The notes: generated from the letters alone by a model not told the origin. A DNA stretch of 64,000 nucleotides from Bog-473 sp963706555 (GCA_963706555.1 OY970164.1:1612001-1676000); one strand, 5' to 3'; positions 26,074-35,876 are shown, numbered from the stretch's first letter. Numbers and translations are program-made.

Positions 26074-26829
26074 ATGCGGTTCGAAGTCCCCGCCCCCTCC
26101 GACGAAGTGAACGAGGAGGAACAGCCCGAACAGCCCGCTTTCTCCGACGCGGAGCGGACAGCGATGATCACCGACAACCTCGGTCTGGCCCACCAGCTGG
26201 CGCGCCGCTTCCTACACCGGGGAGAGCCGTTGGACGATCTCGTGCAGGTGGCATCGGTGGCTCTCGTGAAGTCAGTGGACCGGTTCGATCCGGCCCGAGG
26301 GGTCGACTTCGCCGCCTTCGCCACCCGGACCATCATCGGAGAGCTCAAACGACACTTCCGGGACAAAGGATGGGCGGTGCGGGCCAGCCGCCGGGTCCAG
26401 GAGCTCTACCTCGAGCTGGGTCATGCCACCTCGACCCTCGTGCAGCAATTGGGGCGCAGCCCGACTGTGGCCGAATTGGCCGAAATGACCGGGTCCACCG
26501 AAGAGGCCGTCCTGGAGGCGATCGAGGCCGGGCAGGGCTACCGGGCGACCTCCATCGACGCCTCGGAGAACGAGGACGATCCGCTCTCGGCCCGCATGGG
26601 CGAGCGCGACGCGCGCTACGACTCGGTCGAGGAGCGGGCACTTCTGGCCCCGGCTCTGGCCAAGCTGGCGCCGCGCGAGCAGACGATCCTCCGCATGCGT
26701 TTCGTGCAGGGGCTGACGCAATCGGAGATTGCCGCGACGATCGGTGTCAGCCAGATGCACGTCTCGCGCCTGTTGGCCACCAGCCTCGAGGAGCTGCGGG
26801 TCCACATCGATCGCGAGGGTGTGGAGTGA
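26074..26829 (+). CDS. SigB/SigF-family RNA polymerase sigma factor
   Basis: About 251 residues with regions 2, 3 and 4. Region 2: DNLGLAHQLARRFLHRGEPLDDLVQVASVAL and DPARGVDFAAFATRTIIGELKRHFRDKGW. Region 3: LGRSPTVAELAEMTG. Region 4: LAPREQTILRMRFVQGLTQSEIAATIGVSQMHVSRLL. This is the stress sigma type controlled by partner switching. I chose ATG 26074; no good ribosome site lies next to it and translation is probably coupled to the anti-sigma gene. A two-tier stem-loop follows the stop. Confidence 0.93.
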   Translation: MRFEVPAPSDEVNEEEQPEQPAFSDAERTAMITDNLGLAHQLARRFLHRGEPLDDLVQVASVALVKSVDRFDPARGVDFAAFATRTIIGELKRHFRDKGWAVRASRRVQELYLELGHATSTLVQQLGRSPTVAELAEMTGSTEEAVLEAIEAGQGYRATSIDASENEDDPLSARMGERDARYDSVEERALLAPALAKLAPREQTILRMRFVQGLTQSEIAATIGVSQMHVSRLLATSLEELRVHIDREGVE

Positions 26830-26841
26830 GCCGCTCACTGG

Positions 26842-26898
26842 GCTGAAATGTCGAAGTCGTCGCAGACGAATCCGTTCGTCGAGAACGGAAATTTCAGC
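26842..26898 (+). terminator. Two-tier stem-loop after the sigma gene
   Basis: Outer arms GCTGAAAT (26842-26849) and ATTTCAGC (26891-26898) enclose an inner hairpin TCCGTTC (26871-26877), loop GTCGA, GAACGGA (26883-26889). It begins 12 bp after the sigma gene stop. There is no long U-tract, so it may be a weak terminator or an mRNA-stabilising end. Confidence 0.5.
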
Positions 26899-27017
26899 TG
26901 TAATCGACACCCCTGATGTCACGGGCGTTCAAGATCGACCAGCACCGCCAAAATTGAGAACGCATTCCTGACGGCGATTGGCTAGGGTACCTGCCACCAA
27001 TCACCGAAAGGATCTCA

Positions 27018-28637
27018 ATGACAGATCTGGCGGCGCCGGCGCAGAGCTCAGGTGACATCGGCGAGAAAGGGCTCAAGCACGGCGCGCTCGGGCTTGTCTC
27101 CTCCGTCGTGGTGGGGGTGGCCTCGACGGCACCGGCGTACAGCTTGGCCGCCACCCTCGGGTTCGTGGTGATCGCCATCAACGGGTTGCAGGCCCCGATC
27201 ATCACCATCCTCGCCTTCGTCCCGATGCTGTTCGTCTCCTACGGCTACAAGGAGATGAACTACGCCGACCCCGACTGCGGCACCACGTTCACCTGGGGTG
27301 CCCGGGCTTTCGGGCCCAAGACCGGATGGCTCGGCGGCTGGGGCATCATCGCCGCCGACCTGCTCGTCATGGCGAGCTTGGCCCAGGTGGCCGGCCAGTA
27401 CGTCTTCCTGTTGTTCAACGCCAAGGGGATCGGGGGCAACTCGAGCAGCGGCTGGGTGTTGCTGGTCGGCGTGATGTGGATCGTGGTGATGACGGCCATT
27501 TGTTACGTGGGCATCGAGATCTCGGCCAACTTCCAAAAGGTGCTGCTCAGCATCGAGCTCACCATGCTGCTCGTGCTCTCCATCGTGGCTCTCGTCAAGG
27601 TGGGCAACGGCACGGCACCGGCGGGGCACTTGACCCCCAGCTTGTCGTGGTTCAACCCGTTCCACGACTTCACCTTCTCCGGTTTCATGGTGGGGTTCAC
27701 GCTCATGTTGTTCATCTACTGGGGCTGGGACAGCGCGGTATCGGTCAACGAAGAGACCAAGGACTCGCGGACCACACCGGGGCGTGCCGCCGTGTTGTCC
27801 ACCGTCATTCTCCTCGCCACGTACGCCCTCGTCGTGCTCTCGACCCAGTCCTATGCCGGCATCGGGAAGACGGGGGTCGGACTCCAGAACCAGGCCAACG
27901 AGGGCGATGTGCTCTCGGTGCTCGGGAGTTCCATTTTCGGCACCTCGGGCTTTGCCAATGTACTGACCCATCTGCTCATCCTCATGGTGCTGAGCTCCGC
28001 CGCCGCCTCCACCCAGACGACGATCCTTCCGACTGCTCGTACGACGCTGTCCATGGCCGTCTACAAGGCAATACCCGGGGCGTTCGCCAAGATCCACAAG
28101 AAGTACCTGACGCCGACGGTGTCGACTCTGGCCATGGGGGGCGTCTCGATCGTCCTCTATGTGGCGATGAACTACCTCACGTCGGGCGGCGCCGTGATCG
28201 TCGACTCGGTGTCAGCACTCGGCGTGATGATCGCCTTCTATTACGGACTCACCGGGTTCACCTGCGTCTGGTACTACCGGTCCAGCTTGACCCAGAGCGC
28301 CCGGAACTTCTGGGTGCGCGGCGTCATCCCTCTCCTCGGTGGACTGATCCTCTGGTTCTGCATGATCTGGTGCTTCTGGTACTACTGGAACGCCGGCAAC
28401 AGCGACACGCGGTGGAAGGTTCCCGGTACGGAGCGCTACATCGGCGGCGTCTTCACGCTCGATGTGGGCGTGCTGGTCCTCGGGATCGTCCTGATGTACG
28501 TCTACAAAGCCATGCGGCCGGCCTACTTCCGCGGTGAGGTGCTCAACCGCGATACGCCCACGCGGGTGCCCGAGGACATCGGTGTGCCGGTCGGCCTCTT
28601 CGGTATCGACGAGTTCGAAACGAAGACGACGGTGTAA
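27018..28637 (+). CDS. APC-superfamily amino acid permease
   Basis: 539 residues, about 12 membrane helices. Helix 1 carries the APC substrate motif GVASTAPAYSLA, and helix 6 has FIYWGWDSAVSVNEETKD, as in related permeases. A clear ribosome site (aaagga, 7 bp) precedes ATG 27018. The stop is followed directly by the GTG of an SDR gene, so the two are co-transcribed. The substrate, probably an amino acid or amine taken up with protons, is not resolved by sequence. Confidence 0.92.
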   Translation: MTDLAAPAQSSGDIGEKGLKHGALGLVSSVVVGVASTAPAYSLAATLGFVVIAINGLQAPIITILAFVPMLFVSYGYKEMNYADPDCGTTFTWGARAFGPKTGWLGGWGIIAADLLVMASLAQVAGQYVFLLFNAKGIGGNSSSGWVLLVGVMWIVVMTAICYVGIEISANFQKVLLSIELTMLLVLSIVALVKVGNGTAPAGHLTPSLSWFNPFHDFTFSGFMVGFTLMLFIYWGWDSAVSVNEETKDSRTTPGRAAVLSTVILLATYALVVLSTQSYAGIGKTGVGLQNQANEGDVLSVLGSSIFGTSGFANVLTHLLILMVLSSAAASTQTTILPTARTTLSMAVYKAIPGAFAKIHKKYLTPTVSTLAMGGVSIVLYVAMNYLTSGGAVIVDSVSALGVMIAFYYGLTGFTCVWYYRSSLTQSARNFWVRGVIPLLGGLILWFCMIWCFWYYWNAGNSDTRWKVPGTERYIGGVFTLDVGVLVLGIVLMYVYKAMRPAYFRGEVLNRDTPTRVPEDIGVPVGLFGIDEFETKTTV

Positions 28638-29414
28638 GTGGACCTCGAGCTCACCGACAACGTCGTCCTGATCACCGGTGGCACCGACGGCCTCGGCCTG
28701 GCACTGGCGCGGCGGTTGGTGGCTGAGGGCGCCTCGGTCGCTGTGTGCGGACGCGACGAAGGACGTCTGGCGGCCGCCGAACACAGCCTGAGTGCCATGG
28801 GTGGCGACGTCCTCGCGCTGCGGGCTGATGTCGGGCACGCCCAGGACATTGCCCGCTTCGTCGACGCCGCGGTGGACCGGTGGGGAAAGATCGACGGGAT
28901 CGTCCACAACGCAGGTCGTTCCGCCGCCGGTCCCTTGGCGGACAACGACGATGCGGTGTGGGAAGCGGATCTGCAGCTGAAATTGATGGGCGCCGTGCGG
29001 TTGACCCGCTTGGCGCAGCCGTACCTGCGGCAACGCAATGGTGCGGTGTTGTACACGTTGGCCATGGCGGCCAAGGCACCCGGCCCGGCGAGCGCGCCGA
29101 GCTCGGTCTCCCGGGCCGCCGGCATGGCGCTGATGAAGTCGCTCTCCAAGGAACTTGGCCCGGACGGGATCCGGGTCAATGCCATCCTGATCGGGCTCAT
29201 CGAGAGCGGGCAGTGGGTGCGCGGCGCGGCGGCGTCGGGCGTCGAGCTTGCGACCTTCTACGAGCGCTTGGCGTCCAACACCGCGATCCCGCTCGGGCGC
29301 GTGGGGCGGGCGGAGGAATTCGCCGACCTGGCGTGCTTCATGCTGTCGGCGCGGGCGTCGTACCTCACGGGAACGGCCATCAACCTCGACGGCGGGCTCT
29401 CGCCGGCGGTGTAA
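28638..29414 (+). CDS. SDR-family protein lacking the catalytic Tyr and Lys
   Basis: 258 residues, Rossmann SDR fold with cofactor motif TGGTDGLG and NAGRS. Where classical SDRs have Y-x-x-x-K, this protein reads SSVSRAAG, replacing Tyr by Ser and Lys by Arg, while the flanking helix and KELGPDGIRVNAILIGLIES align well. It may still bind NAD(P) but is unlikely to use the standard mechanism. From memory, other actinobacterial SDRs share the SVSRAAG pattern, which suggests a conserved divergent subgroup rather than decay. GTG 28638 abuts the permease stop. Confidence 0.82.
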   Translation: MDLELTDNVVLITGGTDGLGLALARRLVAEGASVAVCGRDEGRLAAAEHSLSAMGGDVLALRADVGHAQDIARFVDAAVDRWGKIDGIVHNAGRSAAGPLADNDDAVWEADLQLKLMGAVRLTRLAQPYLRQRNGAVLYTLAMAAKAPGPASAPSSVSRAAGMALMKSLSKELGPDGIRVNAILIGLIESGQWVRGAAASGVELATFYERLASNTAIPLGRVGRAEEFADLACFMLSARASYLTGTAINLDGGLSPAV

Positions 29415-29437
29415 CCGTGGCGTGGAGCGGTGGGGGT

Positions 29438-29475
29438 CCTGTGCCGTCGGAACCTGTGCCGTCAGAACCTGTGCG
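29438..29475 (+). repeat. 15-bp in-frame repeat at the GNAT gene start
   Basis: CCTGTGCCGTCGGAA occurs at 29438, again with one change at 29453, and partially at 29468. Each copy carries an in-frame GTG, so the GNAT gene has three possible starts, differing by 5 codons each. Confidence 0.85.
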
Positions 29476-29935
29476 TTTCGATCCCTGTGACCCTGAGGAC
29501 GCGCCGGCGTCGGAGCTGCTGGCCGAAATGACGCTCGAGCTCAATGCCATGTACTGGACGTCGAGCCGGCTCGACCTTCCCGCGGTCCATGCGGACGAGT
29601 TGCGGCCACCCGATGGGGTCTATCTCGTGGGCTGGGAGGGCGAGCGTGCCGTCGCGGGTGGAGCGGTGCGACGGATGGACGAGAGCACCGGGGAGATCAA
29701 GCGCATGTTCGTACGCCCCGCCGCCCGCTCACGGGGCGTCGCCGGAGCACTCCTGGGGGCGCTCGAGACGACCGCCCTCTCGCTCGGCTACCGCCGCCTG
29801 CGGCTCGATACGGGGCCCGAACAGGTGCACGCGATCAGCCTCTACGCGCGGGCCGGCTACGTCCGGATCGATCCCTACAACGACAACCCGTTCGCTTCCT
29901 TCTGGGGCGAGAAGGAGTTGCCGCCACGGCCGTAG
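29441..29935 (+). CDS. GNAT-family N-acetyltransferase
   Basis: About 164 residues. The acetyl-CoA motif is RSRGVAGALL, preceded by KRMFVRPAA and followed by LDTGPEQVHAISLYARAGYVRI, the typical GNAT C-terminal pattern. The start is uncertain: GTG 29441 has a G-rich site 4-9 bp upstream, while GTG 29417, 29456 and 29471 are also in frame because of a 15-bp repeat. The substrate is unknown. Confidence 0.85.
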   Translation: MPSEPVPSEPVRFDPCDPEDAPASELLAEMTLELNAMYWTSSRLDLPAVHADELRPPDGVYLVGWEGERAVAGGAVRRMDESTGEIKRMFVRPAARSRGVAGALLGALETTALSLGYRRLRLDTGPEQVHAISLYARAGYVRIDPYNDNPFASFWGEKELPPRP

Positions 29936-30049
29936 CGACAGCCCTCAGAGCAGCGCTGGTCGCAGGTATCCCGAAGGCGTGCCCGAGGCTCGGGGGGTCA
30001 GCGGAGCCCTTTGTAGACTGACGCGTGTGTCGGGGAACAGGATGACGGC

Positions 30050-31402
30050 GTGAGCACTCAAGTGACGATCATCGGTGGCGGGAGTTACCAGTGGGCACCC
30101 GAGCTCATGGCGGACCTCTTCGGTACCGCCGCCCTTGCCGGCATGCACCTGGTGCTCCAGGACATCGACCCGGCCCCCCTGCCCAAAATGGAGGCATTGG
30201 CCCACAGGCTGGCTGACGCCATGGAGGCCAAGGCGACCGTCGCGGTCACGACGGACCAGCGCGGGGCGCTGGCGGGGGCCGACTTCGTGCTGGTCTGCAT
30301 CTCCACCGGCGGGTTCCGCTCCATGGCCGTGGATCTCGACGTCCCGGCCGCGCACGGCATCACCCAGACGGTCGGGGACAGCGTGGGCCCGGGGGGGATC
30401 AACCGGGCTCTGCGGAACATCCCGGTGCTGGTGGGCATCGGGCACGACATGGAAGAGATCTGTCCCGACGCCTGGCTCTTCAACATCACGAATCCCATGA
30501 CGACGCTCACCCGTTCGGTGTGCCGCGAGACCAGTATCAAGACCGTCGGCCTCTGTCACGAGGTGGGCAACTTCACCATGGATCTGGCCATTGCCCTGCG
30601 CAAGCCTTGGGAGGCGGTGCGGCCCTCGGTCGTGGGGGTGAACCATTTCCCGGTGCTGACGGCGCTCGAGGTGGACGGCGAGGACGGGTTCTCGGTCATT
30701 CGCGACCTGGTCGAAGAGGTCGGTGGTCTGGCGTCGCTGGCGCCGCGGCCCGGGAGGGAGGAGGCCGAAAAGTTCTCGAAACTCGATTTCGCCCAGCGCC
30801 ACGTCCTGAAGCTGACCCTGCTCGACCGCTGGGGCACGTTCCCGGCGGCCGGAGACCGGCATATCGCCGAGTTCCTCTCGTTCGCGCTCACCCCCGAGTC
30901 GGACTGGGGCGCGGCCTACAACATCGCGCTGACGCCGATCGCCCGCCGCGAGGAGAACGCCGCCCAGGACTTGGCCAATGTCGACGCCTGGTTGGACGGC
31001 TCGAAGCCCTTGCAGACGTGGCAATCGGGCGAGCTCCCCTCTCCGATGATCGAGGCCATGTTGACAGGCGTGCCGTTCGAGGCCCCCGTCAACACCCCCA
31101 ACGCGGGCCAGGCCCCCGACCTGCCCGACGGCGTCGTCGTCGAATCGATGTGCGTCATAGACGGTGACGGCATCCGCGGTCGCGACGTCGCACGCCTTCC
31201 CAGTCCGTACGCCGAAATAGTGCGCAGGCACACCGCCACCCAGGAGCTCACGGTCGAAGCTGCGTTGCGCGGAGATCGGACCCTGGCGGCACAGGCCTTC
31301 GCCCTCGACCCCCTGGCCGGACGGGGCGACCTGGGCGAGATGGACGCCATGGTGGACGAGCTCCTGGCCGGCACGGCCGAGTGGCTTCCGCAGTTCGCGT
31401 AA
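30050..31402 (+). CDS. Glycoside hydrolase family 4 protein (NAD-dependent)
   Basis: 450 residues. NAD-binding GGGSY at residues 9-13; VCISTGG 82-88; GDSVGPGGINRALRN near 109; NITNPMTTLTR near 145; GLCHEVGN with metal-ligand Cys169; and GVNHFPV with His199. These are the GH4 hallmarks for an NAD+- and Mn2+-dependent redox-elimination glycosidase. Members include alpha-glucosidases, alpha-galactosidases and alpha-galacturonidases; the substrate cannot be fixed here. The start is GTG 30050. It is the first gene of a catabolic operon with a hydroxyacid dehydrogenase, an aldolase, an FGGY kinase and a LarA-like protein, so a uronic or sugar-acid substrate is plausible. Confidence 0.92.
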   Translation: MSTQVTIIGGGSYQWAPELMADLFGTAALAGMHLVLQDIDPAPLPKMEALAHRLADAMEAKATVAVTTDQRGALAGADFVLVCISTGGFRSMAVDLDVPAAHGITQTVGDSVGPGGINRALRNIPVLVGIGHDMEEICPDAWLFNITNPMTTLTRSVCRETSIKTVGLCHEVGNFTMDLAIALRKPWEAVRPSVVGVNHFPVLTALEVDGEDGFSVIRDLVEEVGGLASLAPRPGREEAEKFSKLDFAQRHVLKLTLLDRWGTFPAAGDRHIAEFLSFALTPESDWGAAYNIALTPIARREENAAQDLANVDAWLDGSKPLQTWQSGELPSPMIEAMLTGVPFEAPVNTPNAGQAPDLPDGVVVESMCVIDGDGIRGRDVARLPSPYAEIVRRHTATQELTVEAALRGDRTLAAQAFALDPLAGRGDLGEMDAMVDELLAGTAEWLPQFA

Positions 31403-31436
31403 CGTCGCGCCGATCATCAGTTCCCGGAGGGACACC

Positions 31437-32325
31437 ATGCGTATTGGATTCATCGGCCTCGGCGCCATGGGGCTACCGATGACCGGTCACCTCGTCAAAG
31501 CCGGTCATGAGGTGGCCGTGGCCTCGCGGCAGCAAGGGCCCGATCGACGCGGCGGTCGCTCTCGGGGCGCGCCACGCGGGCAGCCCGCGCCAGGTGGCCG
31601 AGGCGTCCGAGGTGATCTTCGTGTGCGTCCCCAACTCGCCCGAGGTCTGTGAGGTGATCGACGGCATGCTGGCTGCCCTCGGCCCGGGGAAGACGGTGGT
31701 GGACTGCTCGACCATCGATCCCGAGGTCGAGCGGGTCCAGCACGGCCGGGTCGCCGCGGCCGGCGCGCGCTATCTCGACGCGCCGCTCTCCGGTGGGACC
31801 GCCGGGGCGCGCAACGGCGTGCTGACGCTCATGGTCGGAGGCGATCCGGCGACGCTCGACGACGTCACACCGGTCCTCGACGCCTTCGCCGGGCTCATCG
31901 TCCACGTGGGCGGTCCGGGCATGGGCCAGGTGGTGAAGCTGTGCAACAACCTGATCTACGCAGCACAGATGACGGCGACGGCGGAGGCCACGGCGCTCGC
32001 GGTCAAGTCCGGCGTCGACATGCACAAGCTCTACGAGGTGATCACACACGCCACCGGGGACTGCGTGGCTGTGCGCACCCGCCTACCCGTGCCCGGCGTG
32101 GTGCCCGAGAGCCCGGCCTCGCACAATTGGGAGCCGGGGTTCATGACCGATCTGATGGCCAAGGATCTCGATCTGGCCCTGGGCTACGCCGCCAACGCAG
32201 GCGTTCCCCTGGCCACGACCGCGACGGCACGCCAGATGCTGACGGCGGCGCAGAGCGCGGGCTACGGGCGCGAGGACTTCTCGGCCGTGGCCAAGGTCGT
32301 CCTGTCGCTGTCCGGAGCGGAATGA
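31437..32325 (+). CDS. Beta-hydroxyacid dehydrogenase (3-hydroxyisobutyrate dehydrogenase family), apparent frameshift
   Basis: The N-terminal 31 residues (MRIGFIGLGAMGLPM, Rossmann GLGAMG) read from ATG 31437; the remainder, starting GSKGPIDAAVALGA, reads in the +1 frame to the stop at 32325. The break is at 31524-31530, where gcctcgcggcagc would be restored by one extra CG unit. Downstream features are intact: DAPLSGGTAGA, KLCNNLIYAAQM (catalytic Lys) and DLMAKDLDLAL. The family reduces or oxidises beta-hydroxyacids such as tartronate semialdehyde. It overlaps the aldolase gene by 4 bp. A sequencing error or a real lesion cannot be separated here. Confidence 0.85.
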
Positions 32326-33087
32326 CGCATGCCGGCCCGCTGCCCACTCCCGCCGTCATTCTGGCGGCCGACCACCGTGCGCGCGGCGTAGTGACGACGG
32401 AGAACTACCGTGACTATGTCGCGCGCGCTCGCCGAGGCGCTTCCCTCGTGCGACGGGATACTGGCGACCGCGCAGCCGCTGAACGATCTCGCGGCGGCGG
32501 GCCATGTGACCCGGGCTCACCGCACCTATCTCTCGTTGAACCGCACGGGCCTGGCCGGTTCCGCCTTCGAGCTCGACGACCGCCTGGTGGCCACCGTTCC
32601 ACGTGCCGAGACTGAAGGGTGGACCGGGGTGAAGCACATGACGAGGATCGACATGGCGGACCAGCAGACGGCCGCGGCGCTCGAACTGCTCGGGCGGGTG
32701 CTCGAGGAGGCTCGTGCGGCAGGCCTCGAGGCGCTCGTCGAGCCACTGGTGTGGCGCGAGGGGCGCGTCGCCCGTGACACCGACGCCATCGTGCTGGCCG
32801 CGGTGATCGCGCACGACATGGGTGCGCCCGTCCTCAAGGTCCCGATCCCCGCGGTGACGCCGGGTCAGGAACGCCGACGGGCCGTGGCCCGGGTGGTGGC
32901 CAGCGTCGGGGTGCCTGTCCTCTTTCTCGGCGGCCCGCTCGGTGACCGGGGCCGGGAGCCACTCCTCGAGGAGGTCCGCGATGTGATGGAGGGCGGCGGC
33001 AGCGGGATGGCCATCGGCCGCGCGGTGTACCAGGACCCCGATCCGGCCGAGATGGCCGGGCTCGTCGCCGGGCTGGTACACCGATGA
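32322..33087 (+). CDS. Class I (Schiff-base) aldolase of the DeoC/LacD type, apparent frameshift
   Basis: The N-terminus reads from ATG 32322 (PAVILAADHRARGVVTTENY, with the Asp-His near the active site). After YRDYVARA the frame must shift by +1 to continue as LAEALPSCDGIL to the stop at 33087. The break lies in gtcgcgcgcgctc (32418-32430) and would be repaired by one more CG unit. The rest carries the probable Schiff-base Lys (PVLKVPIP), FLGGP and a phosphate-binding GGSGMAIGRAVYQ. It overlaps both neighbours by 4 bp. It probably cleaves a phosphorylated sugar made by the FGGY kinase. Confidence 0.8.
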
Positions 33088-34565
33088 TGATCCTGACCAT
33101 CGACTTCGGGACCACGGTGACCAAGGTCGGGCTGTGGAGCGACGAGGGGCTCGTGGCGTTGACCCGGGCCGTCATTACGACCGCGCACCCCCAGCCCGGG
33201 TGGGCTGAACAGGATCCGCTCCGTTGGTGGACCTCGGTGGTGATCGCGTGTGCCGAATCGAGGGCCCAGGCTCCCGCGGCTTTCGGGCGGGTCGACGTCA
33301 TTGCCTGCTCCGGGGCGCGTCAGACGTTCGTTCCCGTGTCGCCCTCGGGTGAGCCGATCGGCAAGGGGATTCTCTGGTCCGACCGGCGCGGGGTGGCCGA
33401 GGCGCCGGTCCTGGCCGAGTTGCTCGGGGGCGAGGATATCAACCGGGCCCGGACCGGGATCCCGCTGGACGCCGGGGCGATGGCGGCCAAGCTGGCCTGG
33501 CTCACTGCACATCAGCCCGACCGGTTGGCCCTCAGCGACGTGATCCTTTCGCCACGGGACTTCGTGCTGCGGCGGATGACCGATGAGGTGGTCACCGACG
33601 CCAGCTTCGCCTCTCGCAGCGGCCTCTACGACTTCGACGGGAACGCCGTGCGCGAGTTGGCCGGCCCGGCGATGGGGAAGCTCCCGAGCGTCGTGCCGTC
33701 AGACACCGTCATCGGCTATCTCAAGCCGGTCCCGGGCGCCGAACTCGGCCTCCGTCCGGGCACCCCTGTGGTCGTCGGCGCCGGGGACCGCCAGTGCGAG
33801 GTCCTCGGATCGGGTGCGTCGGAGGACTGCCCGATGGTCAGCTGGGGGACGACCGCCAATGTCTCGGTGCCCGTCCATGAGCGGCCTGTCCCCTCTCCGG
33901 CCGGGGCCGTGGTCACAAGAGGGGCCAGCGAGGGGTGGCTGCTCGAGGGCGGGCTGTCCGCCGCCGGCTCGTTCCTGGCCTGGCTCGGCCGGCTGCTCGA
34001 CCGCCCTGTTGACGAGTTGGCGACGCGGGCGGCCAAGAGCCCGCCCGGGGCCCGCGGCGTCACGGCGGTGCCGTGGCTCGACGGCGCCCGCGCGCCATGG
34101 TGGCGAGATGACGCCCGGGCCGGCTTCGTCGGTCTCGGCGCCATTCACGGCGCCGACGATCTGTCGAGGGCCGTGATCGAGTCCGTGGCGTGGGACGTCC
34201 TGCGCTGCATGGAAGTGGTCACGGCTGGCCGCCTGGGTGGGAGCACGGCTCAAGGCGTCACGCTGGGCGGTGCGGGAACCGGGCTCCCACTGTGGGTCGA
34301 CGTGCTGACGTCGGTGCTGGGGATCCCCGCCGTGCGCCATCGCTCCGGCGAGGCGGCATCCGCCGGCGCCGCCCTCCTGGCCGGCCGCGCCCTCGGCATG
34401 GGATTGACGCTGGACCAACTCGATCCGGTGGAAGCCATCATCACCCCGGACGCGGCCACCGTCGAGCTCTACCGGCGTATGCGGCCCCACGTCGAGCACG
34501 TGGCGACGGCGGTCCTCGCCGCCACCGAGGAGTTCCCCGGGACTGACGGCGGCCTCGGCCGCTAG
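33084..34565 (+). CDS. FGGY-family carbohydrate kinase
   Basis: 493 residues, two actin-like domains. The phosphate-1 motif is IDFGTTVTKVGLW at the N-terminus, the phosphate-2 region is VVVGAGDRQCEVLG and SWGTTANVS, and the C-terminal adenosine site has VTLGGAGTGLPLWVDVLTSVLG and GEAASAGAALLAG. The family phosphorylates pentuloses, glycerol, gluconate and related compounds. It overlaps the aldolase stop (ATGA) and is the only one of the three middle operon genes without a frame break. The specific substrate is unresolved. Confidence 0.9.
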   Translation: MMILTIDFGTTVTKVGLWSDEGLVALTRAVITTAHPQPGWAEQDPLRWWTSVVIACAESRAQAPAAFGRVDVIACSGARQTFVPVSPSGEPIGKGILWSDRRGVAEAPVLAELLGGEDINRARTGIPLDAGAMAAKLAWLTAHQPDRLALSDVILSPRDFVLRRMTDEVVTDASFASRSGLYDFDGNAVRELAGPAMGKLPSVVPSDTVIGYLKPVPGAELGLRPGTPVVVGAGDRQCEVLGSGASEDCPMVSWGTTANVSVPVHERPVPSPAGAVVTRGASEGWLLEGGLSAAGSFLAWLGRLLDRPVDELATRAAKSPPGARGVTAVPWLDGARAPWWRDDARAGFVGLGAIHGADDLSRAVIESVAWDVLRCMEVVTAGRLGGSTAQGVTLGGAGTGLPLWVDVLTSVLGIPAVRHRSGEAASAGAALLAGRALGMGLTLDQLDPVEAIITPDAATVELYRRMRPHVEHVATAVLAATEEFPGTDGGLGR

Positions 34566-34569
34566 ACCC

Positions 34570-35876
34570 ATGTTGGTCAACCTGGCCTACGGCGTCGAGG
34601 GGCGGACGGTGGAGGTGCCGGACGACGCCACGGTGATCCTGCCGACCGAGCTCCCGGGGCTGCCCGACCAGCAGGGGGCCATCAGCCACGCGTTGGCGCA
34701 TCCGCTCGCAGGTCCGTCGCTGGGGGAGCTTGTCCGCCCGCTCGTCCTCGGTGGCGCACCACGTGTCGCAGTCGTGTTCCCCGACCTCACGCGGCCGATG
34801 CCCAACCGCACCGTGCTCCCACCGCTCTTGGCCCTGCTCGCGCACTACGGCGTTCCCGACGACGCCATCACCTTGCTCTGTGCCACGGGGACGCATCGTC
34901 AAGCGACGCCGGCCGAGATGGAGGAGCTCGTCGGTCCGGAGATCGTCGCCCGCTACACCATCGTCGACCACAATTCCGGGTGCGACGCCCACGTCGCAGA
35001 TGTGCGGAGTGCCGCCCACGTCGCGGTCGGCGAAGTTGACGGGACCCCGATCCTTCTGCAGCGCGAGTATGTCGAGGCCGACGTCCGCATCATCACAGGA
35101 TTCGTCGAGCCCCATTTTTTTGCCGGCTTCAGCGGCGGCCCCAAGGCGGTCTGTCCGGGGTTGGCTGCCACCGAGACGATCCTCGAAGCCCACCACCCGC
35201 GTCGCATCGCCGACGCCGGGGCGACCTTCGGCACCCGACGGGGGAACCCGGTGCACGATTTCGTCCGTGCCGCAGTGGCCCTCGCTCCCCCGCACCTCTC
35301 GGTGGATGTGGCGATCAATGGGCAGCACGAGGTCACGGCGGTGTTCGCCGGCCCGCTCGACGTGGCGCACGACGCCGCCTGCGCGTTCGTCGAGGCGGCG
35401 TCGATGAAGCGGGTGGCCGCCCCGTTCGACGTGGTGGTCTCGACCAACAGCGGGCACCCGCTCGATCGCAACCTCTACCAAGCCGTCAAGGGCATGGCGG
35501 CGGCGGAACGGATCGTCCGTCCGGGGGGCATCATCGTGATGGCGGCCGCCTGTGGCGACGGCGTTCCGGGCGGCGGCGCGTTCGCCGAGGTTGTCGCGCG
35601 CTCCGCACACCCGATGACCTGATCGGCGCCGCGGGCGGCCCCGAGCTCGACCGCTGGCAGGCCCAGGTCCTCGGAAGGGTGCTGCAACGGGCCCAGGTCT
35701 GGCTCTACAGCGACGGGTTGACCGACGACGTGACAGCCGACGCGTTGCTCGTGCCCGTGCACGACCTGGCCACGGTGGTCGCCGCGGCGTTGGCTGCGCT
35801 CGGAGGAACGGGCAGCGTGGCGGTGCTGCCCGAAGGCCCGCTCACCGTGGTGACGGTGTCGCCCCAGGTGGGCTAA
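34570..35876 (+). CDS. larA: LarA-like nickel-pincer racemase/epimerase (DUF2088), apparent frameshift
   Basis: From ATG 34570 the frame gives 350 residues with LarA signatures: VFPDLTRPMPNR, LCATGTHRQ, HNSGCDAH, EPHFFAGFSGGPKAVCPGLAA (Lys and His of the pincer site, parted here only for position ~180) and VVVSTNSGHPLDRNLYQAVKG. It ends early at 35622. The missing C-terminus continues in another frame (PELDRWQAQVLGRVLQRA to VVTVSPQVG) and stops at 35876. The break is at 35595-35601 in a cgcgcgc tract; removing one CG unit or adding one base restores the frame. LarA relatives invert 2-hydroxyacids and need LarB/C/E for the cofactor; none are visible here. Confidence 0.82.

Noticed and set aside
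35595..35601. Programmed ribosomal frameshifting in the LarA gene
   Set aside because: There is no slippery heptamer of the usual type and no clear stimulating structure; the same CG-tract signature in three other genes argues for indels.
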